DNA from: Prevotella sp. E15-22
Lineage (GTDB): Bacteria > Bacteroidota > Bacteroidia > Bacteroidales > Bacteroidaceae
DNA: 64,000 nt
Direction of reading: 5' to 3'
Assembly (NCBI RefSeq): GCF_023204875.1
Contig: NZ_CP096247.1
Coordinates: 2,480,001 to 2,544,000, forward strand
Positions 42,829-50,776 of this stretch are shown piece after piece. Each line of letters opens with the position of its first letter. Position 1 is the first letter of the stretch. Below the pieces are notes generated by a model. It saw only the letters and a list, made by a program, of their open reading frames with translations. It was not told where the DNA came from and ran no database searches. The translations under genes and the position numbers were made by a program.

Positions 42829-44859
42829 TTACTTCGTCGTTTCCCCCTTTACACGCACCAACCAGCCTATCTGAGGGATGAGCATGTTAGCCTTCTCGTC
42901 GTCCAAAGCACCGATGAAACCAGACATCAGTTCCATGGGTGTCTCACTCATGATGGCACCACTGAGGGGTTCGATGATGCGATACTTAAAGTCGACACGC
43001 ACAAACTCAGCAGGCATGCTCTTGGTGTGGGGCACCATGTCGAGCGTATTGCCATACTCCGTGGGGAAGAACTTCAGTATCCAGCCATCGAGCATAGTGG
43101 GTCTGTCTCCAGAGCAAGGACGAACAGTTGCAAGCCCGTCCACCCGCTGCTTCTTCACCATCTCCTGCCAGAACCTCTGATTAGGTTTTCCCTCGGCCGT
43201 CTTGATAAACTCGTTGAGGATGGGCTCCAGACTCTGCGTCCATTCGCTAAGTCCATATTGTCCCAATTTCTGCGTCTTGCTGAGCACAGCACGCCAGTCG
43301 TCGGGCGTGCCCTGCAGGGTGACGCTGGGGATGCCACAACCCAGTCGGACAGCCAGATAATCGAAGTACGACTTCATGCTCTCCATCAGCGTGATCTGCG
43401 AGGCGATACGCTCCACAGGCGTCGTCGTTGAGAAGTCGGCCGCGAGGACCTGAGCCACCTCGCCCTTCGTATGGCGTTCAATCTCCTTCGAGAAGTTGTT
43501 CATCAGTTTGCCCCAGTCGGCCTCAGACGACAGCAGGTCGTCCTTCGTCTCAACCGCCAGGTCCTGCTTTCCCTCATGATAAACCAATTGCGAGCGAAGC
43601 TCCTCGCTGTGGGCATTCACATAACGGGCGAAGCCCTGACTAATCAGCAGCCACATCATATCGGGCGACAGTGTGACGCTTTTGTGCTCGGCATAGGCCT
43701 TCACCATGCACTGGAAGAAAGCATCCTTCACTATTATTCGCAAGTTCTGGGCATCGGCAAAGCTCATGGCCACCACATGCTGGTCGTCCACCTTGACGCC
43801 ATCCTGACCAAGCAGATACTGAGCCGCCAACCGTCCATCATAATGTGCCACCACCGTTTTCTCCAAAGCCTTCAGGTTCTCGTCCACCTTAAACGTGATG
43901 CTGTTCACCTGCTGCTTCTTCGCACGCTTTTGTTTGATGATTGGGGCAATGCGCGAGGTTGGCACAACATACGTTGTTTGCTCTAATTGATCACGACCTA
44001 CCAGAATCTTTGGATCGCTCTTTTTTTCGTAGGCCTTCACCTTGGCAATGAGACTGTCGGGAAGGGTCTTTATAGGTTTTGTGGTAATCTCAAGCACACC
44101 ATTCCAGCCCTGACTACCATAGACGGCAGTAGCTGCAGCATCCTTTAGCACACGGATAGACTCGACGGTCTGATTATCCAAATGGAGTATCTTCTGGAAT
44201 TCATCCTTAGTGGCATGCATCCAGACCTCATCATCAAGTTTCAAATGAAGTATTTTGCCATTCAACACAATGAGTGGAGAGTCGTCACCATCAGAAGAAG
44301 ACGTTGCTCCCGTTCCACGAAGGCGCACCCTATTGCCTGCTCCCAGATTGCCTGCATTCTTAACGATGTCCAGACCTACAATGCGTCCCTGCAGGGCTTC
44401 ATCAATACTTGTATAGCCAAGCCCTTCATACTCGCGCATCTCAATTCGACGGGTTGTGTCAAGGGGTTGAACCACCTCATCACGACCATCATCGATGCCC
44501 GTCACTCTGTCAAGATCGCTGTTCTGTTCGTAGGCCTTCTCAGCTATTGCAGTAGCGATGGGACTTTTTGCTGTCGGTTCCTCAACGGCACTTTCTACCA
44601 TCGTACTCTCAACAACATTTTTCTCAATCTTTGCCTGAGCCGTGAGCAGAGGCTCCTCGGCCAACTCGTCCTTCATGCTGAGCACAAAGAAGAGCAGCAG
44701 CGAGGCAGCAATACCCATGCCACCCAGCCAGGCATACAAGGTGCGACGGTTTTTCTGGGGAGCGACCTTCTCCTTGTTGATGACCTCGCTCTCGAACTTT
44801 GCCCACTCGTCGTTGACATCGGGCATTCCAATCTTCTTATCGATATCTTCTGTTTTCAT
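42829..44859 (-). CDS. Membrane-anchored TonB-plug/DUF4419 fusion protein
   Basis: The protein (676 aa from the ATG at 44859, 1 bp after the sigma-factor stop) has a cytoplasmic N-terminus of 40 residues, one membrane helix (about 41-61), a linker, a SusC-type plug domain (about 148-262: SIDEALQGRIVGLDIVKNAG, VRLRGTGATSSSDG, VYGSQGWNGVLEITTK) and a C-terminal DUF4419 domain (about 330-650: LSPDMMWLLISQGFARYVNA, LIPQIG end). There is no beta-barrel. The operon position is that of an anti-sigma factor. I infer a sigma regulator with a plug-like sensing module in the periplasm; DUF4419 has no known role. Confidence 0.75.
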   Translation of the reverse strand: MKTEDIDKKIGMPDVNDEWAKFESEVINKEKVAPQKNRRTLYAWLGGMGIAASLLLFFVLSMKDELAEEPLLTAQAKIEKNVVESTMVESAVEEPTAKSPIATAIAEKAYEQNSDLDRVTGIDDGRDEVVQPLDTTRRIEMREYEGLGYTSIDEALQGRIVGLDIVKNAGNLGAGNRVRLRGTGATSSSDGDDSPLIVLNGKILHLKLDDEVWMHATKDEFQKILHLDNQTVESIRVLKDAAATAVYGSQGWNGVLEITTKPIKTLPDSLIAKVKAYEKKSDPKILVGRDQLEQTTYVVPTSRIAPIIKQKRAKKQQVNSITFKVDENLKALEKTVVAHYDGRLAAQYLLGQDGVKVDDQHVVAMSFADAQNLRIIVKDAFFQCMVKAYAEHKSVTLSPDMMWLLISQGFARYVNAHSEELRSQLVYHEGKQDLAVETKDDLLSSEADWGKLMNNFSKEIERHTKGEVAQVLAADFSTTTPVERIASQITLMESMKSYFDYLAVRLGCGIPSVTLQGTPDDWRAVLSKTQKLGQYGLSEWTQSLEPILNEFIKTAEGKPNQRFWQEMVKKQRVDGLATVRPCSGDRPTMLDGWILKFFPTEYGNTLDMVPHTKSMPAEFVRVDFKYRIIEPLSGAIMSETPMELMSGFIGALDDEKANMLIPQIGWLVRVKGETTK

Positions 44860-44860
44860 G

Positions 44861-45352
44861 TTACTTAGCAATTTTAAGGGTTCGTCTAATCTTGGCCAGC
44901 GACTGCGTGATGTGCTTGTTGACAGTCGACGCACTGATGCCCAGCACCGTGGCCGTCTCCTGGTAAGTCATCTCGTCGTCGTAATGCAATTGCAAGACAC
45001 GCCTGTCCTGCTCCGTCAGGTTACTGTCGATCACTTGCTGAAGCTGCTGCATCAGCTCATCATGTTCAGCCTCCTCGCTCTGGGCCATCCTGTGCTGCAT
45101 CTCCAGTTCCATGCGTCGCTGCAACTGTCGCTGCTTCAGCAGATGCAGACATTGATTGCGGGTGGCCGCCAGCAGATAGCCTCGGATGCTCTCACTGCTT
45201 ATCTGGGGTTTGTTTTTCCAGATAAGTGTAAACACCTGGTGCACAGCATCTTTGGCATCGTCAGCATTCTCAACCAGCGAGAAGGCCATGCGATACATGT
45301 GTGGATAGTTGTCCTTGAACAGGTGTTCAAACGCTTGTTTGTTGTAGTCCAT
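44861..45352 (-). CDS. ECF-type RNA polymerase sigma factor
   Basis: The 163-residue protein has region 2 (FEHLFKDNYPHMYRMAFSLV, then AVHQVFTLIWKN) and region 4 with a helix-turn-helix (YDDEMTYQETATVLGISAST). I start it at the ATG at 45352 rather than at 45406. It is translationally coupled to the plug/DUF4419 fusion, which begins 1 bp after its stop and is its likely regulator. Typical of sigma factors controlling outer-membrane transport or stress genes. Confidence 0.85.
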   Translation of the reverse strand: MDYNKQAFEHLFKDNYPHMYRMAFSLVENADDAKDAVHQVFTLIWKNKPQISSESIRGYLLAATRNQCLHLLKQRQLQRRMELEMQHRMAQSEEAEHDELMQQLQQVIDSNLTEQDRRVLQLHYDDEMTYQETATVLGISASTVNKHITQSLAKIRRTLKIAK

Positions 45353-45465
45353 ACCTCTGTTTTGGTCTCGTTGTTTGTCTATAAGACCCACAAGCGATCC
45401 AATCAAATACCCCTAATTGCAAAAAAATTGCTAAGGCTTTTAGTTATTATACCTTATTATATATA

Positions 45466-46137
45466 TTATATTGTTCTGATAATCTTCAGATAGTCGTCGT
45501 AGGGAATATAGCGTCCACCCATAGAACGCAAGTGGGGTGTCTCAAGCTGACAGTCAATGAGAGTTCCACCCACTTGATGAAAGGTTTGGGCCATGTGGAT
45601 CAAGGCCAACTTCGAGGCGCTGGGCACCAGCGAGAACATGCTCTCGCCAAAGAACGCCCTGCCCAGTTGCACACCATAGAGTCCACCCACCAGTCGCGCC
45701 ATATCGTTGTCGGCCGTTTTCTCCCACACCTCCACACTTAAGGCAAAACCCTGCCGATGTAGTTCAGTATAGGCCTCAATGATGTGAGGACCCAGCCAGG
45801 CGCCATCTTCACCGTCACGGTTTTGGGCAGTGGCGCAACCACGGATAACGCCATCGAAATCCTTGTCAAAGGTGACATGATAACGATCCTGGCGCATCAA
45901 CTGGCGCATGGAGTGACTCACATGCACCTCGTCAGGAAAGATGACGAAGCGCTGCAGCGGACAGAACCACAAAGGCTCTTCCTGATCGCGATACGAATAC
46001 CAGGGAAAGAAACCATTGCTATAGGCCAACAACAGACGGTCAACTGAGAGGTCACCCCCCACAGCCACCAGTCCGTCTTCCTCGCCCAAGTGAGGGTCTG
46101 GGAACCAAAGGTTATCGTCTAATTGATATACTGCCAT
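45466..46137 (-). CDS. aat: Leucyl/phenylalanyl-tRNA--protein transferase
   Basis: The 223-residue protein matches Aat over its full length: FPDPHLGEEDGLVAVGGDLS, LLLAYSNGFFPWYS, LWFCPLQRFVIFPDE, GAWLGPHIIEAYTELHRQGF, SVEVWE, LVGGLYGV, GRAFFGESMFS, ASKLALIHM. It adds Leu or Phe to N-terminal Lys/Arg, marking proteins for the ClpS/ClpAP N-degron route. The start is the ATG at 46137, just behind the promoter at 46152-46159. The gene lies between two ECF operons and appears unrelated to them. Confidence 0.95.
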   Translation of the reverse strand: MAVYQLDDNLWFPDPHLGEEDGLVAVGGDLSVDRLLLAYSNGFFPWYSYRDQEEPLWFCPLQRFVIFPDEVHVSHSMRQLMRQDRYHVTFDKDFDGVIRGCATAQNRDGEDGAWLGPHIIEAYTELHRQGFALSVEVWEKTADNDMARLVGGLYGVQLGRAFFGESMFSLVPSASKLALIHMAQTFHQVGGTLIDCQLETPHLRSMGGRYIPYDDYLKIIRTI

Positions 46138-46151
46138 AAATTCTCTGGGTG

Positions 46152-46159
46152 CAAAGGTA
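46152..46159 (-). promoter_or_regulatory. -7 box (TACCTTTG) of aat
   Basis: On the minus strand TACCTTTGCACCC precedes the ATG at 46137 by 14 bp, giving a short leader and excluding the longer frame to 46182. Confidence 0.6.
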
Positions 46160-46278
46160 CGAAAAAGCATTATAAAAACCACTCTTCTGACAAAAAAAAT
46201 TAAGTTCTCATACTATTCTCCTCAAGCACTTATAGGGCAAATGAAAAATTTTTTCGGTCTCATTTAAATCTTTTTTCT

Positions 46279-46286
46279 TACCTTTG
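46279..46286 (+). promoter_or_regulatory. -7 box (TACCTTTG) of the second ECF operon
   Basis: TACCTTTGCGTC lies 31 bp before the ATG at 46318. Confidence 0.65.
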
Positions 46287-46317
46287 CGTCTTTATAAGTA
46301 AAAACCTCAAAAAAACG

Positions 46318-46830
46318 ATGAACGAAGAAACGGAACACATAGTCACAGAACTAGAGCGGATTGTCACAGAGCGACAAGACTGGCTGTTCCGTTTTGCCTA
46401 TATGCGCATCGGCATCAGAGAAGATGCGGAGGATCTGGTTCAAGAGGTGCTGCTGGGCGTCTTCCGCCGACTGAAAGAAAAAACACGGGTGGACAACATG
46501 GAGCAGTATATCATCCGTGCCATCAGCAATGCCTGTACGGATTACTTCCGAAAGAAAGCACCCAAGGTAGTGATGCTCGACAAAGTTCAAGAGGTGGCTA
46601 TCAACGACAGCGACCGACAGATTCACGAGGAATACATGAGGGTGAACCGACTGCTGGAAACCTTGCCCAGGGAACAATCGGAGATCGTACGTCTGAAATG
46701 TTATGACGACCTGACGTTCAAACAAATAGCAGAATTGCAGGATATCCCCGAAGCTACAGCAAAGTCACGCTATCGTTACGCCGTCCAGCACCTACAGCAA
46801 ATGATAAACAAGAAAGGAGAACAACGATGA
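46318..46830 (+). CDS. ECF-type RNA polymerase sigma factor, second copy in the region
   Basis: The 170-residue protein has region 2 (LFRFAYMRIGIREDAEDLVQ, EVLLGVFRRL) and region 4 (LPREQSEIVRLKCYDDLTFK, then QIAELQDIPEATAKSRYRYA). It overlaps the next gene by 4 bp (ATGA), giving a three-gene operon of sigma factor, small membrane protein and lipoprotein. The sequence differs enough from the factor at 44861 to suggest a separate regulon. Confidence 0.9.
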   Translation: MNEETEHIVTELERIVTERQDWLFRFAYMRIGIREDAEDLVQEVLLGVFRRLKEKTRVDNMEQYIIRAISNACTDYFRKKAPKVVMLDKVQEVAINDSDRQIHEEYMRVNRLLETLPREQSEIVRLKCYDDLTFKQIAELQDIPEATAKSRYRYAVQHLQQMINKKGEQR

Positions 46831-47213
46831 ACATAGATTACATAGAAGATATCGAGCAGATGCTGAAACCGCAATGCGAGTTCAAGGCATCAGAGTCACT
46901 GAAACAGAACGTGATGGCGAAAGCACGCGAGGAGGTTCGTCCGCATCGCACCATCAGACTATGGCCCTGGGTGGCTGCAGCATGTGTGGCAGGCTTCATG
47001 TGGTTACTGTTCACCCCGCCTGAGACTCAAAAAAGCGAAGCGCTTCAAGCCCAACAAGCCAAGAAACGATATGAGATGGAGAGACAGATGGCCTATGTGA
47101 GGACAAGCTGCGAACAGATATCGTTCGAATCGTTGGAGCGCGAGATGAGAGGTAAAGGCGAACAGCTTATGGCTGAATACAAAAATCAATTAAACACATT
47201 AGAAACAGAATGA
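46827..47213 (+). CDS. Small membrane protein, probable anti-sigma factor
   Basis: The 128-residue protein has a charged cytoplasmic N-terminus (about 35 residues), one membrane helix (LWPWVAAACVAGFMWLLF at about 47-64) and a helical, charged periplasmic part (residues 75-128). It overlaps both the sigma gene and the lipoprotein gene by 4 bp. Its place and topology fit an anti-sigma factor, although no zinc motif or FecR-type domain is visible. Confidence 0.65.
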   Translation: MNIDYIEDIEQMLKPQCEFKASESLKQNVMAKAREEVRPHRTIRLWPWVAAACVAGFMWLLFTPPETQKSEALQAQQAKKRYEMERQMAYVRTSCEQISFESLEREMRGKGEQLMAEYKNQLNTLETE

Positions 47214-48310
47214 AGAAAATCATGATATGGGCCACAATGCTCCTGACCTTGTGCGCCTGCCAAAACAACAACAATACCACAACAGAAGCAGAGGAACTGC
47301 CCCTGCCAGAGACCATCGAGGAGTTTGTTGAAAGGCTTGACAGCATGGATAGTTTCTTTGAACACACAATGAACAGCGATTCCACCACCACTAGTTATTA
47401 CCGCTATTGGGGACGTTATCACACCAAAAACTTTGAAAATGATAGCGTGAGAGAACGAGAAATGGCCATCCGGAACTACTTTAATAAGGGCATCAAACAC
47501 CTGCAGGAGAAATACCGTCCAAAGGCAGCCAAGTATTATGAATACGAAACTCATATCAATGGTAAAGATACCATCGAGTTTGTTCTGGCCACCAAGGCTC
47601 TGTCCGACTCGCTGCCAGACGATATGAAAGGAAAGGAATTTAGTACTAATTACAGATATTATCCTGAGTTCATAACTTATAATTTCCAGAAAAAGAATGA
47701 AGATGTCTGGGAAATGTTCACATATCACAAAGAAGAAAAGACGCCCCTCAAACAATTGGCCCACAAGGAGGATGTACAACAACTGGTACTGAACCTCATC
47801 TCAAGCGTCAAGGGTGTGAAGGAGATTCCTGTGAAATACCTAAATGAAAATGGTGAGCGCTTCAACGGAAACATCATTTGCTTTGACTGGCAGAAGAAAG
47901 GTGAGAAAACAGCCCTGCAAGAAGGCACCCTTTATGAGATTCCTGTCAAGGGCGAGGAAAAAATGAAACTGGTGAACGACCTGTGCAACGCATTGACGGA
48001 TTTTGTGAAAACGCATTATGCCCCCTATCTGGAATATACCTTCTATGATAGATTCGACAAGGAAGACAGCGATCGTTACATAACGAACATTATGGGACTT
48101 AACATCAACAACACAGAAGGTGCCGGTCATGCAGCAATGAGAGCAGGACTCTTCCGCCTGCAGGTGGGTGGTTACGGGGACCAAAGCCTCAAGATTCTCT
48201 TCCTGAATGCAAGAAATCAGAGTTTTTATATCCCAATGGATTGGATGGAAATCAAACAGATACACAACAACGATATAGAATGGCTGCCTGGCAGTAAATA
48301 TCACATGTAA
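47210..48310 (+). CDS. Lipoprotein co-transcribed with the ECF sigma factor
   Basis: The 366-residue protein has a lipobox (MKKIMIWATMLLTLCAC) followed by an Asn/Thr stretch. The rest alternates charged helices and strands. No domain is recognised. As the third gene of the sigma/anti-sigma operon it may be a target or a sensor of envelope stress; this is inference from position. A strong terminator follows after 6 bp. Confidence 0.7.
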   Translation: MKKIMIWATMLLTLCACQNNNNTTTEAEELPLPETIEEFVERLDSMDSFFEHTMNSDSTTTSYYRYWGRYHTKNFENDSVREREMAIRNYFNKGIKHLQEKYRPKAAKYYEYETHINGKDTIEFVLATKALSDSLPDDMKGKEFSTNYRYYPEFITYNFQKKNEDVWEMFTYHKEEKTPLKQLAHKEDVQQLVLNLISSVKGVKEIPVKYLNENGERFNGNIICFDWQKKGEKTALQEGTLYEIPVKGEEKMKLVNDLCNALTDFVKTHYAPYLEYTFYDRFDKEDSDRYITNIMGLNINNTEGAGHAAMRAGLFRLQVGGYGDQSLKILFLNARNQSFYIPMDWMEIKQIHNNDIEWLPGSKYHM

Positions 48311-48316
48311 ACAAAG

Positions 48317-48353
48317 AAAAGAGACTGTGCCAAACGCGACACAGTCTCTTTTT
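48317..48353 (+). terminator. Terminator of the second ECF operon
   Basis: AAAAGAGACTGTG and CACAGTCTCTTTT form a 13-bp stem with a 10-nt loop and a T run. Confidence 0.9.
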
Positions 48354-48373
48354 TATCGTATACTCACAAAAAA

Positions 48374-48394
48374 AGCAGCCTATGTAAGGCTGCT
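48374..48394 (-). terminator. Second, downstream minus-strand terminator after tRNA-Met
   Basis: AGCAGCCT and AGGCTGCT form an 8-bp stem, with a run of T following on the minus strand. Confidence 0.65.
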
Positions 48395-48405
48395 AAAACG
48401 AAAAA

Positions 48406-48425
48406 AGCCCGATAGAAATCGGGCT
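48406..48425 (-). terminator. Terminator of tRNA-Met
   Basis: AGCCCGAT and ATCGGGCT form an 8-bp stem with a 4-nt loop, followed on the minus strand by a T run. It lies 6 bp after the tRNA 3' end. Confidence 0.8.
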
Positions 48426-48431
48426 TCTGAG

Positions 48432-48504
48432 TTGCGGAGGCAGGACTCGAACATGCGACCTCCAGGTTATGAGCCTGGCGAGCTACCAACTGCTCCACTC
48501 CGCG
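48432..48504 (-). tRNA. tRNA-Met (CAT), probably initiator
   Basis: The minus strand reads a 73-nt tRNA: GCGGAG pairs with CTCCGC, the anticodon loop CTCATAA lies in a CCAGG/CCTGG stem, and GTTCGAGTC forms the T arm. The 5' C and the opposing A leave the first acceptor pair unpaired, a hallmark of bacterial initiator tRNAs. The anticodon stem has only two of the three usual G-C pairs next to the loop. CCA is not encoded. Confidence 0.9.
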
Positions 48505-48546
48505 ATATTAACCATGATTAAACAGGCCTTTCCTGTTTTGCGGGTG

Positions 48547-48554
48547 CAAAGGTA
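48547..48554 (-). promoter_or_regulatory. -7 box (TACCTTTG) of tRNA-Met
   Basis: On the minus strand the sequence reads GTACCTTTGCACCC, about 43 bp before the tRNA. Confidence 0.6.
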
Positions 48555-48648
48555 CGACTATTTTCTGAGATATCCAAATTTTGATGCGACTTTTTTGCAT
48601 TTTTCCACTTTTTCAGGCAAAAAGCTTGGCTATTTCAAATAAATGACG

Positions 48649-48656
48649 TACTTTTG
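48649..48656 (+). promoter_or_regulatory. -7 box (TACTTTTG) of the tetR-fabG operon
   Basis: TACTTTTGCAC lies 61 bp before the ATG at 48717 and rules out the longer frame from 48654. Confidence 0.6.
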
Positions 48657-48716
48657 CACAAGATAGCCATTGTGTGCAATGGTAAAAAGAACAACTCAGA
48701 AAGGAGAAAGAGAGAG

Positions 48717-49310
48717 ATGTCAATATCTAAGACGCGACAACTGCTTGTGGACGTGGCCCGTCAGTTGTTTGCCAAGAACGGACTCGAGAACACCACGATG
48801 AACGACATTGCCCAGGCCTCAGGCAAGGGGCGTCGCACATTGTACACCTACTTCAAATCGAAGGAGGACATCTATTATGCCGTCATCGAAACCGAGTTGG
48901 AACGCCTGAGCGACAAGCTCGACGAGGTGGCCACCCGCAAAATCAGTCCACAGGAAAAGGTCATCGAACTGATCTACACCCACCTGAGCATGATTCGCGA
49001 GACGGTGGTGCGCAACGGTAACCTGCGTGCCGAGTTCTTCCGCAACATCTGGATGGTGGAGAAGGTGCGCCGTCACTTCGACGATGCCGAGGTGGAGCTG
49101 TTCCGCAAGGTGTTTGCCGAGGGCAAGGAGGATGGCGAGTTCGACATTGACAATGTGGACCTGGTGGCCGACATCACCCACTATTGTATCAAGGGACTGG
49201 AAGTACCTTATATATATGGACGCATCGCACACGGCATGACCGAAGAGGCCACGAAGCCTCAGGTGGCCAAGTTTGTGTATGGCGCTCTGGGAAAGAAGAT
49301 TAAGCAATAA
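48717..49310 (+). CDS. TetR-family transcription regulator
   Basis: The 197-residue protein has an N-terminal HTH (ARQLFAKNGLENTTMNDIAQ, ASGKGRRTLYTYFKSKEDIY) typical of TetR proteins and a helical ligand-binding C-terminus. AAAGGAGAAAG just before the ATG at 48717 is a rare purine-rich ribosome site for this window. It precedes fabG by 24 bp, so it may respond to a fatty-acid signal and control the operon. This is inference. Confidence 0.9.
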   Translation: MSISKTRQLLVDVARQLFAKNGLENTTMNDIAQASGKGRRTLYTYFKSKEDIYYAVIETELERLSDKLDEVATRKISPQEKVIELIYTHLSMIRETVVRNGNLRAEFFRNIWMVEKVRRHFDDAEVELFRKVFAEGKEDGEFDIDNVDLVADITHYCIKGLEVPYIYGRIAHGMTEEATKPQVAKFVYGALGKKIKQ

Positions 49311-49334
49311 CATTATTATAATAAACATTAAAAA

Positions 49335-50072
49335 ATGGGATTATTAGAAGGTAAGACAGCGCTGATTACTGGTGCTGCACGCGGTATCGGAAAGGCTATC
49401 GCACTGAAGTATGCCCAGGAGGGCTGTAACATCGCATTCACCGACCTGCAGGTAAACGAGGAGACAGAGAAAGAGATTGCCGCTCTGGGCGTAAAGGCTA
49501 AGAGCTACGCTTCGAACGCTGCCGACTTTGCTCAGACCGAGGAGGTTGTGAAGGCTGTCAAGGAAGAGTTTGGTTCTATCGATATTCTGGTGAACAACGC
49601 TGGTATCACCAAGGACGGACTGATGCTGCGCATGACTGAGCAGCAGTGGGACGCTGTGATTGCCGTTAACCTGAAGAGTGCATTCAACTTCATCCACGCT
49701 TGTGTGCCCGTGATGATGCGTCAGCGTGGTGGTTCAATCATCAACATGGCTTCTGTTGTTGGTGTTCATGGTAATGCTGGTCAGGCTAACTACGCTGCCT
49801 CAAAGGCTGGTTTGATTGCCCTGGCTAAGTCAATCGCTCAGGAGATGGGTCCCAAGGGCATTCGCGCCAACGCCATCGCCCCTGGCTTCATCGAGACAGC
49901 CATGACCGCTGCCCTGCCTGAGGATGTTCGCAACGAGTGGAAGCAGAAGATTCCCCTCCGCCGTGGTGGACAGGTTGAGGATATTGCCAATGTAGCTACC
50001 TTCCTGGCTTCTGATCTGTCAAGCTATGTAAGCGGTCAGGTTATCCAGGTTGACGGTGGTATGAACATGTAA
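49335..50072 (+). CDS. fabG: 3-oxoacyl-[acyl-carrier-protein] reductase
   Basis: The 245-residue protein is a classical short-chain dehydrogenase: TGAARGIGKAIA (NADP-binding), NNAG, and the Ser-Tyr-Lys set in NMASVV and QANYAASKAG, with the end VSGQVIQVDGGMNM typical for FabG. It reduces 3-oxoacyl-ACP in fatty-acid elongation. It lies between the TetR gene and the pseudouridine synthase gene, all in one direction. Confidence 0.92.
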   Translation: MGLLEGKTALITGAARGIGKAIALKYAQEGCNIAFTDLQVNEETEKEIAALGVKAKSYASNAADFAQTEEVVKAVKEEFGSIDILVNNAGITKDGLMLRMTEQQWDAVIAVNLKSAFNFIHACVPVMMRQRGGSIINMASVVGVHGNAGQANYAASKAGLIALAKSIAQEMGPKGIRANAIAPGFIETAMTAALPEDVRNEWKQKIPLRRGGQVEDIANVATFLASDLSSYVSGQVIQVDGGMNM

Positions 50073-50098
50073 GAAACAAGAAGTAAGATGTAAGAAGT

Positions 50099-50773
50099 AT
50101 GGAAGTCGTTTACGAGGACAACCATATTATTATAGTCAACAAACAGAGTGGGGAGATCGTGCAGGGAGACAAGACTGGCGATCGCCCCCTCTCTGATTTG
50201 GTGAAAGACTACATCAAGGAGAAATACCAGAAGCCTGGCGAGGTGTTTCTCGGCGTGGTGCACAGACTAGATCGACCCGTGAGCGGACTGGTGGTCTTTG
50301 CACGCACTTCGAAGGCCCTGACCCGACTGAACAAGATGTTTGCCGAGGGGAAGGTGCACAAGACCTATTGGGCACTGGTGCAGAACTTTCCGAAGGAGCC
50401 TGAAGGCACTTTGGAACACTGGCTGGTGCGCAACGAGAAGCAGAACAAGAGTTATGCTTACGACAGAGAGCGCCCCAACGCCAAGAAGGCCATTCTGAAA
50501 TACAAGGTGATTGGCAGGACGGACAACTACACACTGGTGGAGGTACAGCTGATGACAGGTCGCCATCATCAGATTCGCTGTCAGCTCTCGACCATGGGCT
50601 GCCCCATCAAGGGCGACCTGAAATATGGCGCCAAGCGCTCGAACCCTGACGGCAGCATCTCGCTGCAGAGTCACCGTGTGGAGTTCGAGCACCCTGTGAG
50701 TCATGAAACAATAATCATTGAGGCTCCCCTGCCCCACGACACGTTGTGGCAGGCCATTGCACAGAATCATTAG
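50099..50773 (+). CDS. RluD-family RNA pseudouridine synthase
   Basis: The 224-residue protein starts directly in the catalytic domain (VVYEDNHIIIVNKQSG), with the family signature GVVHRLDRPVSGLVVFARTS whose Asp is catalytic, and later MTGRHHQIRCQLSTMGCPI. It lacks an S4 domain, so it belongs to the short members of the RluA/RluD group. The target RNA cannot be told. It is 26 bp downstream of fabG and 3 bp before tamB. Confidence 0.9.
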   Translation: MEVVYEDNHIIIVNKQSGEIVQGDKTGDRPLSDLVKDYIKEKYQKPGEVFLGVVHRLDRPVSGLVVFARTSKALTRLNKMFAEGKVHKTYWALVQNFPKEPEGTLEHWLVRNEKQNKSYAYDRERPNAKKAILKYKVIGRTDNYTLVEVQLMTGRHHQIRCQLSTMGCPIKGDLKYGAKRSNPDGSISLQSHRVEFEHPVSHETIIIEAPLPHDTLWQAIAQNH

Positions 50774-50776
50774 AAC

